From positions 157,221,191-157,285,190 of the forward strand of contig OW121740.1 in assembly GCA_933228675.1 (NCBI GenBank): 64,000 nucleotides of DNA. The letters are read 5' to 3'. The DNA is from Stomorhina lunata (taxonomy: Eukaryota > Arthropoda > Insecta > Diptera > Rhiniidae). Position 1 is the stretch's first letter. Each line of letters opens with the position of its first letter. The position numbers and the translations under genes are program-made. Under the pieces are notes generated by a model, which saw only the letters and a list, made by a program, of their open reading frames with translations, was not told the DNA's origin and searched no databases. Shown here in pieces: positions 9,982 through 20,738 of this stretch.

Positions 9982-10840
9982 GTAATAACCAAAACCAGAG
10001 CCAAAGCCTTAGCCGCGGAGTTTTATCGACAGTTGGTTATTGCAAATCTATATTGAATCTGCTTTTTAAACACTTGATATTTCTTTCGTATAAGTTTTTA
10101 AGGATATTTTCTTCCTTTTATTCTTTTATTATGCCCTAGAGATATGATTGCGAAATAAAATATATGTATTATTTTGCTTTTTTATTAGTTTTACAGCAAT
10201 AAAATCCTGTATGTTAAGGAGAAGGCAGAATTCATGGACATTTTTATATAATAATTTTGTTAAGTATTTTGCAGTTCTTAGCAAAATGTGACTGTTACTA
10301 AGATTTGCATCTTATATTCTCTGAGACATAAAATATAAAGTCTAAATTTAGTTCTTTAGGTTTTATTATAAAAAACCCAGCAAAACTTTCTATGGCTAAA
10401 TAATACAAACTACTTACTTATTTGATTTTTAAGTCATTACATGATGGACTTCAGTAGGCAGTTAGAAAATATCAACAATTTCGACAAAATCCTAAGTTTT
10501 CAACAAATTTATAAAAAAGCACATGAATTCAAAAGAAAATTTTCAAGATAGTTCTCAAGCGTAACCATTGGGTACGCAAGGGTTAATTTATATAATAATG
10601 TACCTAAGGGCACCTTTGAAAGATTTTTGAATTTTCATTGCAATATTACATTAAAACATAAATTCTTAGTACTTTTTTTTGAAAAAGTTGAATATTAAAA
10701 AAAAATTGTATTGATCCTAATGGTAATAAAAAGGTTAAACTTTTTTTAAATATTGGTGAAAAATTTGAAAATCTTTTGATTTTTAGTCGCTGGTACGGCT
10801 AAACCATAAGAGATATCAATCCAATGCTTTTTTCATATTA
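9982..10840. other. AT-rich single-copy DNA
   Basis: GC-richer sequence continues to about 10050, after which it is plain AT-rich DNA. No tandem repeats, hairpins or transposon ends are seen before the family C array starts. Confidence 0.55.
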
Positions 10841-11444
10841 GCCTATCGTCAACTTTTCTATAGAAAAATTGGCCTATCGTCAACTTTTCTATAGAAAAAT
10901 TGGCCTATCGTCAACTTTTCTATAGAAAAATTGGCCTATCGTCAACTTTTCTATAGAAAAATTGGCCTATCGTCAACTTTTCTGTAGAAAAATTGGCCTA
11001 TCGTCAACTTTTCTATAGAAAAATTGGCCTATCGTCAACTTTTCTATAGAAAAATTGGCCTATCGTCAACTTTTCTATAGAAAAATTGGAATATTGTCAA
11101 CTTTTCTATAGAAAAATTGGCCTATCGTCAACTTTTCTATAGAAATATTGTTCTATCATCAACTTTTCTATAGAAATATTGGCCTATCGTCAACATTTCT
11201 ATAAAAATATTTGCCTATTGTCAACTCTTCTATAAAATATTGTCCTATTGTGAACTTTTTTAATATAGAAATATTGGCCTATCGTCGACTTTTCTATAAA
11301 AATATTTGCCTATCGTCAACTCTTCTATAAAAATTTTGTCCTATTGTCAATTTTCTTATAGAAATATTGTTCTTTCATCAACTTTTCTATAGAAATATTG
11401 TTTTCTCGTCCACTTTTCTATAGAAATATTGTTCTATTGTCAAG
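10841..11444 (+). repeat. Family C tandem array, 31-bp unit
   Basis: About 19 units built from AACTTTTCTATAG, AAAAATTGG and CCTATCGTC. The first ten are nearly identical, with AAAAATTGGCC. From about 11150 the units drift to AAATATTGTTC and lose register, so the array decays to the right. The palindrome TTTTCTATAGAAAA seen in family A is present in most units. Confidence 0.95.
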
Positions 11445-12427
11445 ATTATATATCTCGTGGAAAGCCTTTTTAGTTCTCTCTTCGTATTTGGGTTCAATTG
11501 TTAAAAAATTAGGGGTACGTCTTTCTGTATTACAATGTTTAATTTTCTTCATACAAAGGTGGGGCACTCTTATATGCATGTACATATTTTATTATTTTAT
11601 TTACGACATACATACATTGTACATATAGACATCTTTAATAAACAAATCAGAGACATTAAGACAATTTAAAATTAATTTAATGAATCTTTATTAACTTTGA
11701 AAATTTAATAGCAAAAACAAAAATTTAATTGCCATCAAAACAATGAAAATTAAAAATGTAAACAAATTTTAATTGTAGACAAAAAATCAAGAAATTTGTT
11801 TAAATCTCACAGGGAAAAATAAACAAATGGAAAATAATTTTTAGTAAAAATTGTCAAAAAGGCGCCTTATATTTTTGAAATAGAATTCATCAACTTATGT
11901 ACCTCCTGAGACTTCTAAAATTAGTGGAATTAAATTTTCTTAAGACTTAAATTTTACTCATATTTGTTAAAATTTCTATTTTTAGTTTTCAAGTTTATTT
12001 TTCCAACACTTTCATCTTTTGTTTTATTAATTTTAAAACTTAGTAAAAATACACAAAACAAAAATCTAATGGTTTCAATCTTTATAGCAAATAGTCATCA
12101 TCAGCAGAAGGAAACGGGCGAAAAGAGGAAATTTAGAAAATTTGTATTTCAACTTGATTGCATTTTGATATTGATGTTGAATGCAGCAGCTGCTTAAGCT
12201 GCAGTGAATTTTGAAAAGAAGACAAAAAAAAAAACTTATAAATATTGATGGCAGTTGGCCATATAAATTTATAAACAATTGTAGTAATAGGATTAGGAGG
12301 GTAAGCGTTTGTGATGAAAAATTATATTTTATTTTTGATCCAAACAAAGGTCGGATTCTCAGACTTAATTTGTATACATACTCGGTCTATACAAAAGCCT
12401 ATTTGTGTGAGAAAAAAATCGTTACCC
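11445..12427. other. AT-rich single-copy DNA
   Basis: No recognisable element is seen. Opposite-strand open frames overlap at 11964-12197 (plus), 12075-12347 (minus) and 12211-12450 (plus). Their translations are Lys/Asn/Ile/Phe-rich without domains, so none is called. Confidence 0.55.
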
Positions 12428-12503
12428 CAGACACAAACCATAACAGTTAACATAGCTATGTTAGATCAGACTGTCGTAGAAACCACATAGCTATGTTAAC
12501 TGT
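12428..12503. mobile_element. Element end with a perfect 19-bp inverted repeat
   Basis: CAGACACAAACC at 12428-12439 matches the outer end of the 8860-9301 element. It is followed by ACAGTTAACATAGCTATGT (12443-12461) and its exact reverse complement ACATAGCTATGTTAACTGT (12485-12503) around a 23-nt loop. The arms are variants of the TTAACATAGCTCTGTTA motif in the other copies. A solo or foldback copy of the same family is likely. Confidence 0.65.
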
Positions 12504-12545
12504 CCTGGGACACTCCTGATGTACTCCTTTTTAAATCGAGTTATT

Positions 12546-14953
12546 TTACAATCGTTAACTTTTCTATAGAAATGTCTTCCTATTGTTAACTTTTCCATAG
12601 AAATATCTTCCTATCGCCAAATTTTCTTTAAAAAAGTTTGCCTATCGTCAACTTTTCTATACAAAAGTTTGGCTGTCAACTATTCTATATAAAAGTTTAC
12701 TATAGGAAAACTTTTCAAAGCAAAAATTGTCCTTTCATCAACTTTTCTGTAGAAATCTTTGCTTATCGTCAACTTTTCTATACAAAAGTTTGGCTATCAA
12801 CTATTCTATACAAAACTTGACAAAATAAAAATTGGCCTTTCGTCAACTTAACAATACAAACGCTTACCTATCGTCAACTTTTCCATACAAAAGTTTTCTA
12901 TAAAAATATTGGCCTATCGTTAACTTTTCTACAGACATATTGGCCTATCGTCGACTTTGCTATAAAAATATTCTCCTAGCGTCAACTTTTCTATAGAAAT
13001 ATTTTCGTATCGTCAACTTTTCTATAAAAATATTGTTCTCTCGTCAACTTTTCTATAAAAATATTTTCCTATGGTCATATTTTCTATAGAAATATTGTCC
13101 TATCTTCAACTTTTCTGTAAAAATATAGTCCTATTGTCAACATTTCTATAGAAATATTGTCCTATCTTCAACTTTTCTGTAGAAATATTTTCCTATGGTC
13201 ATCTTTTCTATAGAAATATTGTCCTATCTTCGACTTTTCTGTAAAAATATAGTCCTATCGTCAACTTTTCTATAGAAATATTGTCCTATCTTCAACTTTT
13301 CTATAGAAATATTGTCCTATTGTCAACTTTTCTATAGAAATATTGTCCTTTCGTCAACTTTTCTAGAGAAATATTGTCCTATCGTCAACTTCTCCATAGA
13401 AATATTGGCCTATCGTCAACAATATTGTCCTATCGTCAACAATATTGGCCTATCGCCAACTTTTCTATAGAAATATTGGCCTTACCCCAACTTTTCTATA
13501 GAAATATTGGCTTAATATCAACTTTTCTATATAAATATTTGCCTATCGCCAACTTTTCCATAGAAATATTAGTCTATCGCCAACTTTTCTATAGAAATAT
13601 TTGCCTAACGCCAACTTTTCTATAGAAATATAGGCTTACCGCCAACTTTTCTATAGAAATATTGGCCTATCGCCAACTTTTCTATAGAAATATTGGCCTA
13701 TCGCCAACTTTTCTATAGAAATATTGGCCTATCGCCAACTTTTCTATAGAAATATTGGCCTATCGCCAACTTTTCTATAGAAATATTGGCCTATCGCCAA
13801 CTTTTCTATAGAAATATTGGCCTATCGCCAACTTTTCTATAGAAATATTGGCCTATCGCCAACTTTTCTATAGAAATATTGGCCTATCGCCAACTTTTCT
13901 ATAGAAATATTGGCCTATCGCCAACTTTTCTATAGAAATATTGGCCTATCGCCAACTTTTCTATAGAAATATTGGCCTATCGCCAACTTTTCTATAGAAA
14001 TATTGGCCTATCGCCAACTTTTCTATAGAAATATTGGCCTATCGCCGACTTTTTTAGAGAAATATTTGCTTAACGCCAACTTTTCTATAGAAATATATGC
14101 TTATCGCCAACTTTTCTATAGAAATATTGGCTTAACATCAACTTTTCTATATAAATATTGGCCTATCGCCAACTTTTCTATAGAAACATTGGCCTATCGC
14201 CAACTTTTCTATAGAAACATTGGCCTGTCGCCAACTTTTCTATGGAATTATTGGCCAATCGCCAACTTTTCTATAGAGATATTGGCCCATCGCCAACTTT
14301 TCTTCAAAAATATTGGCCTATCGTTAACTTTTCTATGGAAATATTGGCTCATCGTCAACTTTTTTTAGAAATATTGAACTGTCGTCCATTTTTCTATAGA
14401 AGTATAGGCCTAACGTCAACTTTTCCATAGAAATCTTTGCCTATCATCAACTTTTCTTCAGAAATTTTGGTCCATCGTCAACTTTTCTATAGAAATATTG
14501 CCCTATCGTCAACTTTTCTATAGAAATATTGGCTTATCGTCAACTTTTCTATAGAAATATTGGCCTATAGTCAAGTTTTCTATAGAAATATTGGCCTATC
14601 GTCAACTTTTCTATACGTATATTGTCCTACCATTAGCTTTTCTATAGAAATATTGGCATATCGTCAACTTTTCTACAGAAATAATGGCCTATCATTAACT
14701 TTTCCATAGATATATTGTCCTTTCTCTAACTTTTCTTTAGAAATATTATTCTATCGTGAACTTGTCTTTAGAAATATTGTTCTATCGTCAACTTTTCTAT
14801 AGAAATATTGTCCTATCGCTAACTTTTCTATAGAAATATTGTCCTATAGTTAACAGTTCTATAAACATATGGGTCTGTCGTTAACTTTTTAACAGAAATA
14901 TTGACCTATCGTCAAGTTTTCTTCAGAAATATTGCCCTATCGTAAACTTGGAA
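12546..14953 (+). repeat. Family C tandem array (large), 31-bp unit
   Basis: About 77 units. The left part (12546-13400) is diverse, with GTCAAC and many GGCC replacements. A core at about 13640-14040 holds some 13 identical units with GGCCTATCGCCAAC. The right part is again diverse and ends near 14953. Because 3 x 31 = 93 is divisible by three, open frames through the array encode 31-residue periodic peptides with ANFSIEI and RQLFYRNIG modules; these are by-products of the repeat and not genes. Confidence 0.96.
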
Positions 14954-15045
14954 ATTTTTGACTATTGTCATATTTAGCCTCTGCAGTTGGTTCCTTATTA
15001 TTAAAAATCTCCAACTGATTTTTATGTATTTGTCAGCACTTTTAG

Positions 15046-15405
15046 TCAGTTTCAGTCTCTTCCATTGTTTATTTTCTGTCAAAGAACAATTTTTTGATGT
15101 TTAAATTACAAGAGATGGCTGATACTTTTAAGTTTAAATATATTTTCCTTCACTGGGACTACACACACCCACAGTTGATGGAAGAAAAAAATACTAGACC
15201 ACTCCACTTCGACTGTCTTGAAACGTCGACTGCCAAAATATGCAGGCAGTCAAAGAGTTTTCTAAAAGAACAAATTTAAATAGTTTTCGAATCGTTACAA
15301 AACATCTGTCCTTATGGTGGAGATGAAGACAAAGAAGAGTCAAGTGGAGGAGAGTATATTTGTTCAATTGATGTTGAGGATTTATTTGAAAATGGAAATA
15401 TTTAA
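15046..15405 (+). pseudogene. Unrecognised broken reading frame
   Basis: One frame is open for 77 codons (15046-15276, with ATG codons at 15094 and 15112), hits TAA at 15277-15279 and stays open in the same frame for 41 more codons to TAA at 15403-15405. The second part is acidic and protein-like (CPYGGDEDKEESSGGEY, then SIDVEDLFENGNI); the first includes HWDYTHPQLMEEKNTRP. GC content is higher than in the flanks. I recognise no family. It may be a decayed gene or transposon fragment, a readthrough frame, or chance. Finding the two parts in one frame is the only real argument for coding origin. Confidence 0.25.
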
Positions 15406-16352
15406 ATACATGTATGCATTTAATGCATGTACTGGATCATACAGGGTCTTTTGTTGGCTTGTGCTGGCTTCATGTTAACAGATAAACATTTCTCTAGTAG
15501 ACATGTGTTTAGATATGAAATGTCATATTTTGACAGTTTTATTGTTTTGCATCCGAATACAGAGTAAGATTTTATAAATGAAATTAAAATTATTCGTTTA
15601 GAGCTTTAATATATTTATTATGAAACAATCTTTTTAAATTTGCATTTTTATTAAAATGATTTTGAAAACTTGTTGACGCGTGTACATCGATCGAATTATA
15701 TAAATTTGCATTTAAATTTTTTAGCTTTTGATAAAATGTCATTATCTTTATTGTTGGCTTTTTTATGATAATTCATACATATTTGCCAACAAATTTTTTA
15801 TTCTTCTAATTTAAATATTTTCCATTCATTTTTTGGACTTAAAAAGGCAACATGAAATAATTTGGTTAAATAACATCTTATTGTTGTTATTGTCATTCAA
15901 ACTGAAATGTTAACAAATTGTTTTTTGTCTTTTGTTAAGAAATATACATATTTTTTTGTCTTCTCTATTTTTTGCCTTTATTCAGATATTTTTATCATAT
16001 TATCTTGAGGAAATTGAAAATTCTTTACTTTATTGTATGATAATTTCAACACATTTTTGCCATCTAATTCAATTTAGTCTTTTCTTGGTTATTGCAAATA
16101 AAATAATAATTTATGTGTTAAATGTTAAGAATAATTTACGACAAATGAAACAGAAAGTATGAACCTTAAACTTAAGTTTAAATATTTTTATAAAAGGAGA
16201 CACAACCATTAGAGCATATGATTAATATGAATTCATTTAAAAATTATATTGTTAAACAAATTTATCAAAAATGTCAACAATATGTGATACAACACAAATT
16301 ATAGACAAATTGAAGTGACAAAAGTTACAAGAAGTTGCAAAAGTAAATAAAA
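15406..16352. other. AT-rich single-copy DNA
   Basis: Nothing recognisable is seen. TACATGTATGCATTTAATGCATGTA at about 15410 is an imperfect palindrome. The open frame at 15932-16162 is hydrophobic and low in complexity, and is not called. Confidence 0.55.
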
Positions 16353-16509
16353 TTCTATAGAAAATTTGACGATAGGCAAACATTTCTATATCAAAAAGTT
16401 GACGATAGGCAAACATTTCTATAGAAAAGTTGACGATAGGCAAACATTTCTATAGAAAAGTTGACGGTAGGCAAACATTTCTATAGAAAAGTTGACGGTA
16501 GGCAAACAT
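16353..16509 (-). repeat. Family C block, reverse orientation (left bracket of D array)
   Basis: Five units read TTTCTATAGAAAAGTTGACG and ATAGGCAAACA, the reverse complement of family C. The block abuts the family D array without a spacer. A matching block in the same orientation closes that array at 18869. Confidence 0.92.
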
Positions 16510-18868
16510 TAAGGTTGTTTATAGGAAACTTTTTGAAAATTGAATATTTATAGGAAATTATTTGAAAATTTAGTATTTATTGGAAATTTTTCGAAAATTG
16601 AACATTTATAGGAAATTTTTCGAAAATTGAATATCTATAGGAAATTTTTCGAAAACTGAATGTTGATAGGAAATTTTTCGACAATTTAATATTTATAGGA
16701 AATTTTTAGAAAATTGAAATTGAATATTTATAAAAAATTTTTTGGCTATAGGAAATTTTTTAAAAATTTAATATTTATAGGAAATGTTTCGAAAATTGAA
16801 CATTTATATGAGATTTTTTTGAAAATTGAATATTTATAGAAAATTTTTTATTCATGGAAATTTTTTGAAAATTGAATATTTATAGGAATTTTTTCGAAAA
16901 TTGACTTTCTATAGGAAATTTTTCGAAAATTGAATATTTATAGGAAATTTTTTGAAAATTTACTATTTATAGGAAATTTTTCGAAAATTTAATATTTATA
17001 GGAAATTTTTCGAAAATTTACTATTTATAGGAAATTTTTTGAAAATTGACTTTTTATAGGAAATTTTTCGAAAATTGACTATTTACAGGAAATTTTTCGA
17101 AAATTGACTATTTATAGGAAATTTTTCTAAAATTGACTATTTATAGGAAATTTTTCGAAAATTGACTATTTATAGGAAATTTTTCTAAAATTGACTATTT
17201 ATAGGAAATTTTTCGAAAATTGTCATTTTCAGGAAATTTTTCGAAAATTGACTATTAATAGGAAATTTTTCGGAAATTTACAATTTATAGAAAATTTTTC
17301 GAAAATTGACATTTTCAGGAAATTTTTTGAAATTTGACTATTTATAGGAAATTTTAGAAAATTTAATATTTATAGGAAGTGTTTCGAAAATTGAACATTT
17401 TTATGAAATTTTTTTGAAAATTGAATATTTATAGAAAATTTTTTATATATGGAAATTTTTTGAAAATTGAATATTTGTAGGAAATATTTTGAAAATTGAA
17501 TATTTATAGGAAATTTTTCGAAAATTGACTTTCTATAGGAAATTTTTCGAAAATTGAATATTTATAGGAAATTTTTTTGAAAATTTACTATTTATAGGAA
17601 ATCTTTCGAAAATTTAATATTTATAGGACATTTTTCGAAAATTGACTTTTTATAGGAAATTTTTCAAAAATTGACTTTTTATAGGAAATTTTTCGAAAGT
17701 TAACTATTTATAGGAAATTTTTCGAAAATTGACTATTTATAGAAAAATTTTCGAAAATTGACTATTTTTAGGAAATTTTTTTAAAATTGACTATTTATAG
17801 GAAATTTTTCGAAATTGACATTTTCAGGAAATTTTTCGAAAATTTACTATGTATAGGAAATTTTTCGGAAATTTACAATTTATAGAAAATTTTTCGAAAA
17901 TTGACATTTTCAGGAAATTTTTTGAAATTTGACTATTTATAGGAAATTTTTCGAAAATTTTATATTTATAGGAAATGTTTTGAAAATTTACTATTTATAG
18001 GAAATTTTTCGAAAACTGGCTATTTATAGGAAAATTTTTGAAAATTGACTATTTTTAGGAAATTTTTCGAAAATTTAATATTTATAGGAAATTTTTCGAA
18101 AATTAAATATTAACAGGAATTTTTTTCGAAGATTGAATATTAATAGGAAATTTTTCGAAAATTAATTATTTATAGGAAATTTTTAAAAAATTTAATGTTT
18201 ATAAGAAATGTTTCGAAAATTGACATTTTCAGGAAATTTTTCGAAAATTGACTATTTATAGGATTTTTTCGAAAATTTACTATTATTAAGAAAATTTTTC
18301 GAAAATTTACTATTTTCAGGAAATTTTTCGAAAAGTTACTATTAATAAGAAAATTTTTCGAAAATTGACTGTTTATAGGAAATTTTTCGAAAATTGACTA
18401 TTTATAGGAAATTTTTAGAAAAATTACAATTTATAGGAAGTTTTTAGAAAATTAACTTCATATTAATAGGAAATTTTTCGAAAATTGACTATTTATAGGA
18501 AATTTTTCCAAAATTTATTATTTATAGGAAATTTTTCGAAAATTGACTATTTATAGGAAATTTTTCGAAAATTGACTATTTATAGAAAAATTTTCGAAAA
18601 TTTACTATTTATAGGAAATTTTTCAAAAATTTACTATTTATAGGAAATTTTTCGAAAACTGAATATTTATACAAAATTTTTCGAAAATAAAAAATTATTC
18701 GATAATTAAATATTTATATGAAATTTTTTGAAAATTTATTATATTGAAATTTTTCGAAAATTTAATGTTTATAAGAAATTATTTGAAAATTTAATATTTA
18801 TACGAAATTTTTCGATAATTGAATATGTATAGGAATATTTATAAAAAAATTTTCGAAAATTTAATATT
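16510..18868 (+). repeat. Family D tandem array, 29-bp unit (diverged)
   Basis: About 80 units of GGAAATTTTTCGAAAATTGA followed by CTATTTATA or variants (AATATTTATA, CATTTTCA). TTTTCGAAAA is the palindromic core. Units differ a lot from one another, so this array is older or less homogenised than the D array at 22-23 kb. A segment near 16770-17310 (GAAATGTTTCGAAAATTGAAC, TTTTTATTCATGG) recurs near 17370-17930, an internal duplication of roughly 0.6 kb. Confidence 0.95.
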
Positions 18869-19128
18869 TTTATAGAAAGATTTGACGATAGGCCAACATT
18901 TCCATAGAAAAGTTGACGATAGGCCAACATTTCCATAGAAAAGTTGACGATAGGCCAACATTTCTATAGAAAAGTTGACGATAGGACAACATTTCTATAG
19001 AAAAGTTGACGATAGGCCAGTATTTCTATAAAAAAGTTGACGATAGGCCAAAATTTCTATAGAAAAGTTGAGGATAGGCCAACATTTCTATAGAAAAGTT
19101 GACGATAGGCCAACATTTCTATAGAAAA
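18869..19128 (-). repeat. Family C block, reverse orientation (right bracket of D array)
   Basis: About eight units of TTTCTATAGAAAAGTTGACG plus ATAGGCCAACA. They have the same orientation and nearly the same sequence as the block at 16353-16509, so the D array looks inserted into, or expanded inside, an originally continuous C array. Confidence 0.93.
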
Positions 19129-20391
19129 GGTAAATTAGGAAGACCTTTAATCAAATTCGAATTTTTAAAAATCCGATATTTTATGACTTAAAAAAGAATT
19201 TTTCGCCGAAACCGAGATCTAGTTTTATCTATAGGATTTGCTCATTTGTTGTCATTTAATTTAAATGTTTATCTAATTTATTGCAAAGTATATCCTTTTG
19301 CACTTAATGTTTATTCTACATTTGAAACTAATTTGTATAAATTGTTACAATATTTTAGGTTTTTGTGGTTAAATTGTAACAATTCATTTACGCAGGTATT
19401 TTTCATTTAATTTCATTTCAATTCTATTAGGGCGCTACAACTTATAAAAGAAAATAACTCATGGAAATTTTTGTGGAAAAATCTTAAGATTTAAATTGCC
19501 TATAATTATGTGTGAAAACCTCAAAATATTTTATGAAAATGTTCCTAAGAAATATTTCTGTGGTCTTAAGGCATTTTGGGATTAATTTATGTTTTTGTTG
19601 AAATTAAATCGTGATACTCGTATGTTCGTTCGTCTTCAGTCTAATTATGTTTTTCTAACATTATTACACACAAATTGTAAATTATTTATTTATTCTCATT
19701 AATTATGTACAAGGATAGATGAAATGGATGGATGTTCAGTTTGTTGTTGTTCTGTATCTGATGTTTTCGAATACAACAGCAACAACAAATACAAATACAA
19801 CAACAATAATAATAATTATAATAAATTAGCATTTAAATTAAATCCTCTGTGGTTTTTCTTTGAAATTTTCAAAAATCTAAATACTCGTACGTTTGTTTTT
19901 GTATCTGTTTGAGTGTCTATAAATATTAAACTGCATAAATAAAATCAGATGAAATTGTTATAAATTTAGTAAACACCTTTTGGTTATAATAACTAATCCA
20001 ACATAAGTTAAATTAAGTGAGAGAAATAAATTTATTTAGTTCTAATTTAAAACTGATGAATTTGTAATCAAATTATAAATTAATTTGAGATTTATGAGAT
20101 TTTGTTAGATTGGAAACATATTCGATTTTTTGACTATTTAATTTTGGGTTTTAGATTTACTTTTTTTATGTCTTAAAAAAGAATGGCTAACAAAATTGCT
20201 TATATTAAAAAAAAGAATGCCTCAAGCTGTTTCAATCTTACCCAAAATAAATTTTGTCCATTAAGGAAAATTTTTGCCATTGTGCAGGTTTATGTGACAG
20301 ATTGTTTTAGATTTGCATTTTTTTAATTGTCCTCTGTCCATGAGCTATTAAATTAATAAATTTTAGTTCTTTTGCCTGCGTCAACTTTTTT
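19129..20391. other. AT-rich single-copy DNA with (CAA)n/(AAT)n tract
   Basis: No gene is seen. At 19771-19830 an ACAACAGCAACAACAAAT tract passes into AATAATAATAATT. A TTGTTGTTGTT run at about 19740 could pair with it. The open frame at 19724-19912 simply reads through this microsatellite. Confidence 0.6.
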
Positions 20392-20443
20392 TTTTATAGA
20401 AAGTTGGCATATCGTCAACTTTTCTATAGAAATGTTGACCTAT
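20392..20443 (+). repeat. Short family C block (left bracket)
   Basis: One and a half to two units (CATATCGTCAACTTTTCTAT, then AGAAATGTTGACCTA) precede the next D array directly. They are in forward orientation, as is the C block that closes this array at 23179. Confidence 0.85.
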
Positions 20444-20738
20444 TTTCGAAAAATTTCCTATAAATAGTGAATTTTTGAAAAATTTCCTATAAATAGTAAA
20501 TCTTCGAAAAATTTTCTATAAATAGTCAAATTTTGAAAAATTTCCTATAAATACTTAATTATCGAAAAATTTCCTATAAATAGTCAATTTTCGAAAAATT
20601 TCATATAAATAGTAATATATAGAAAAATTTCCTATAAATAGTCAATTTTCGAAAAACTTCATATAAATAGTCAATTTTTGAAAAATTTCTTATAGTCAAA
20701 TTTCGAAAAATTTGCAATAAATAGTAAATTTTCGAATA
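20444..20738 (-). repeat. Family D array, reverse-oriented segment
   Basis: About ten units read GAAAAATTTCCTATAAATAG plus TCAATTTTC, the reverse complement of the D unit. Orientation flips at about 20735-20750, where the forward units begin, so the two parts form a head-to-head inverted junction. Confidence 0.93.

Noticed and set aside
12211..12450. 79-codon plus-strand frame (starts MKRRQKKKLINIDGSWPYKF)
   Set aside because: It overlaps a minus-strand frame, ends inside a transposon end and has no recognisable domain.
13374..14430. Open frames with periodic ANFSIEI and RQLFYRNIG peptides
   Set aside because: They are read-through of the 31-bp family C array, where three units (93 bp) restore the frame. 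Homologous frames occur on the opposite strand of reverse C blocks (16252-16443).
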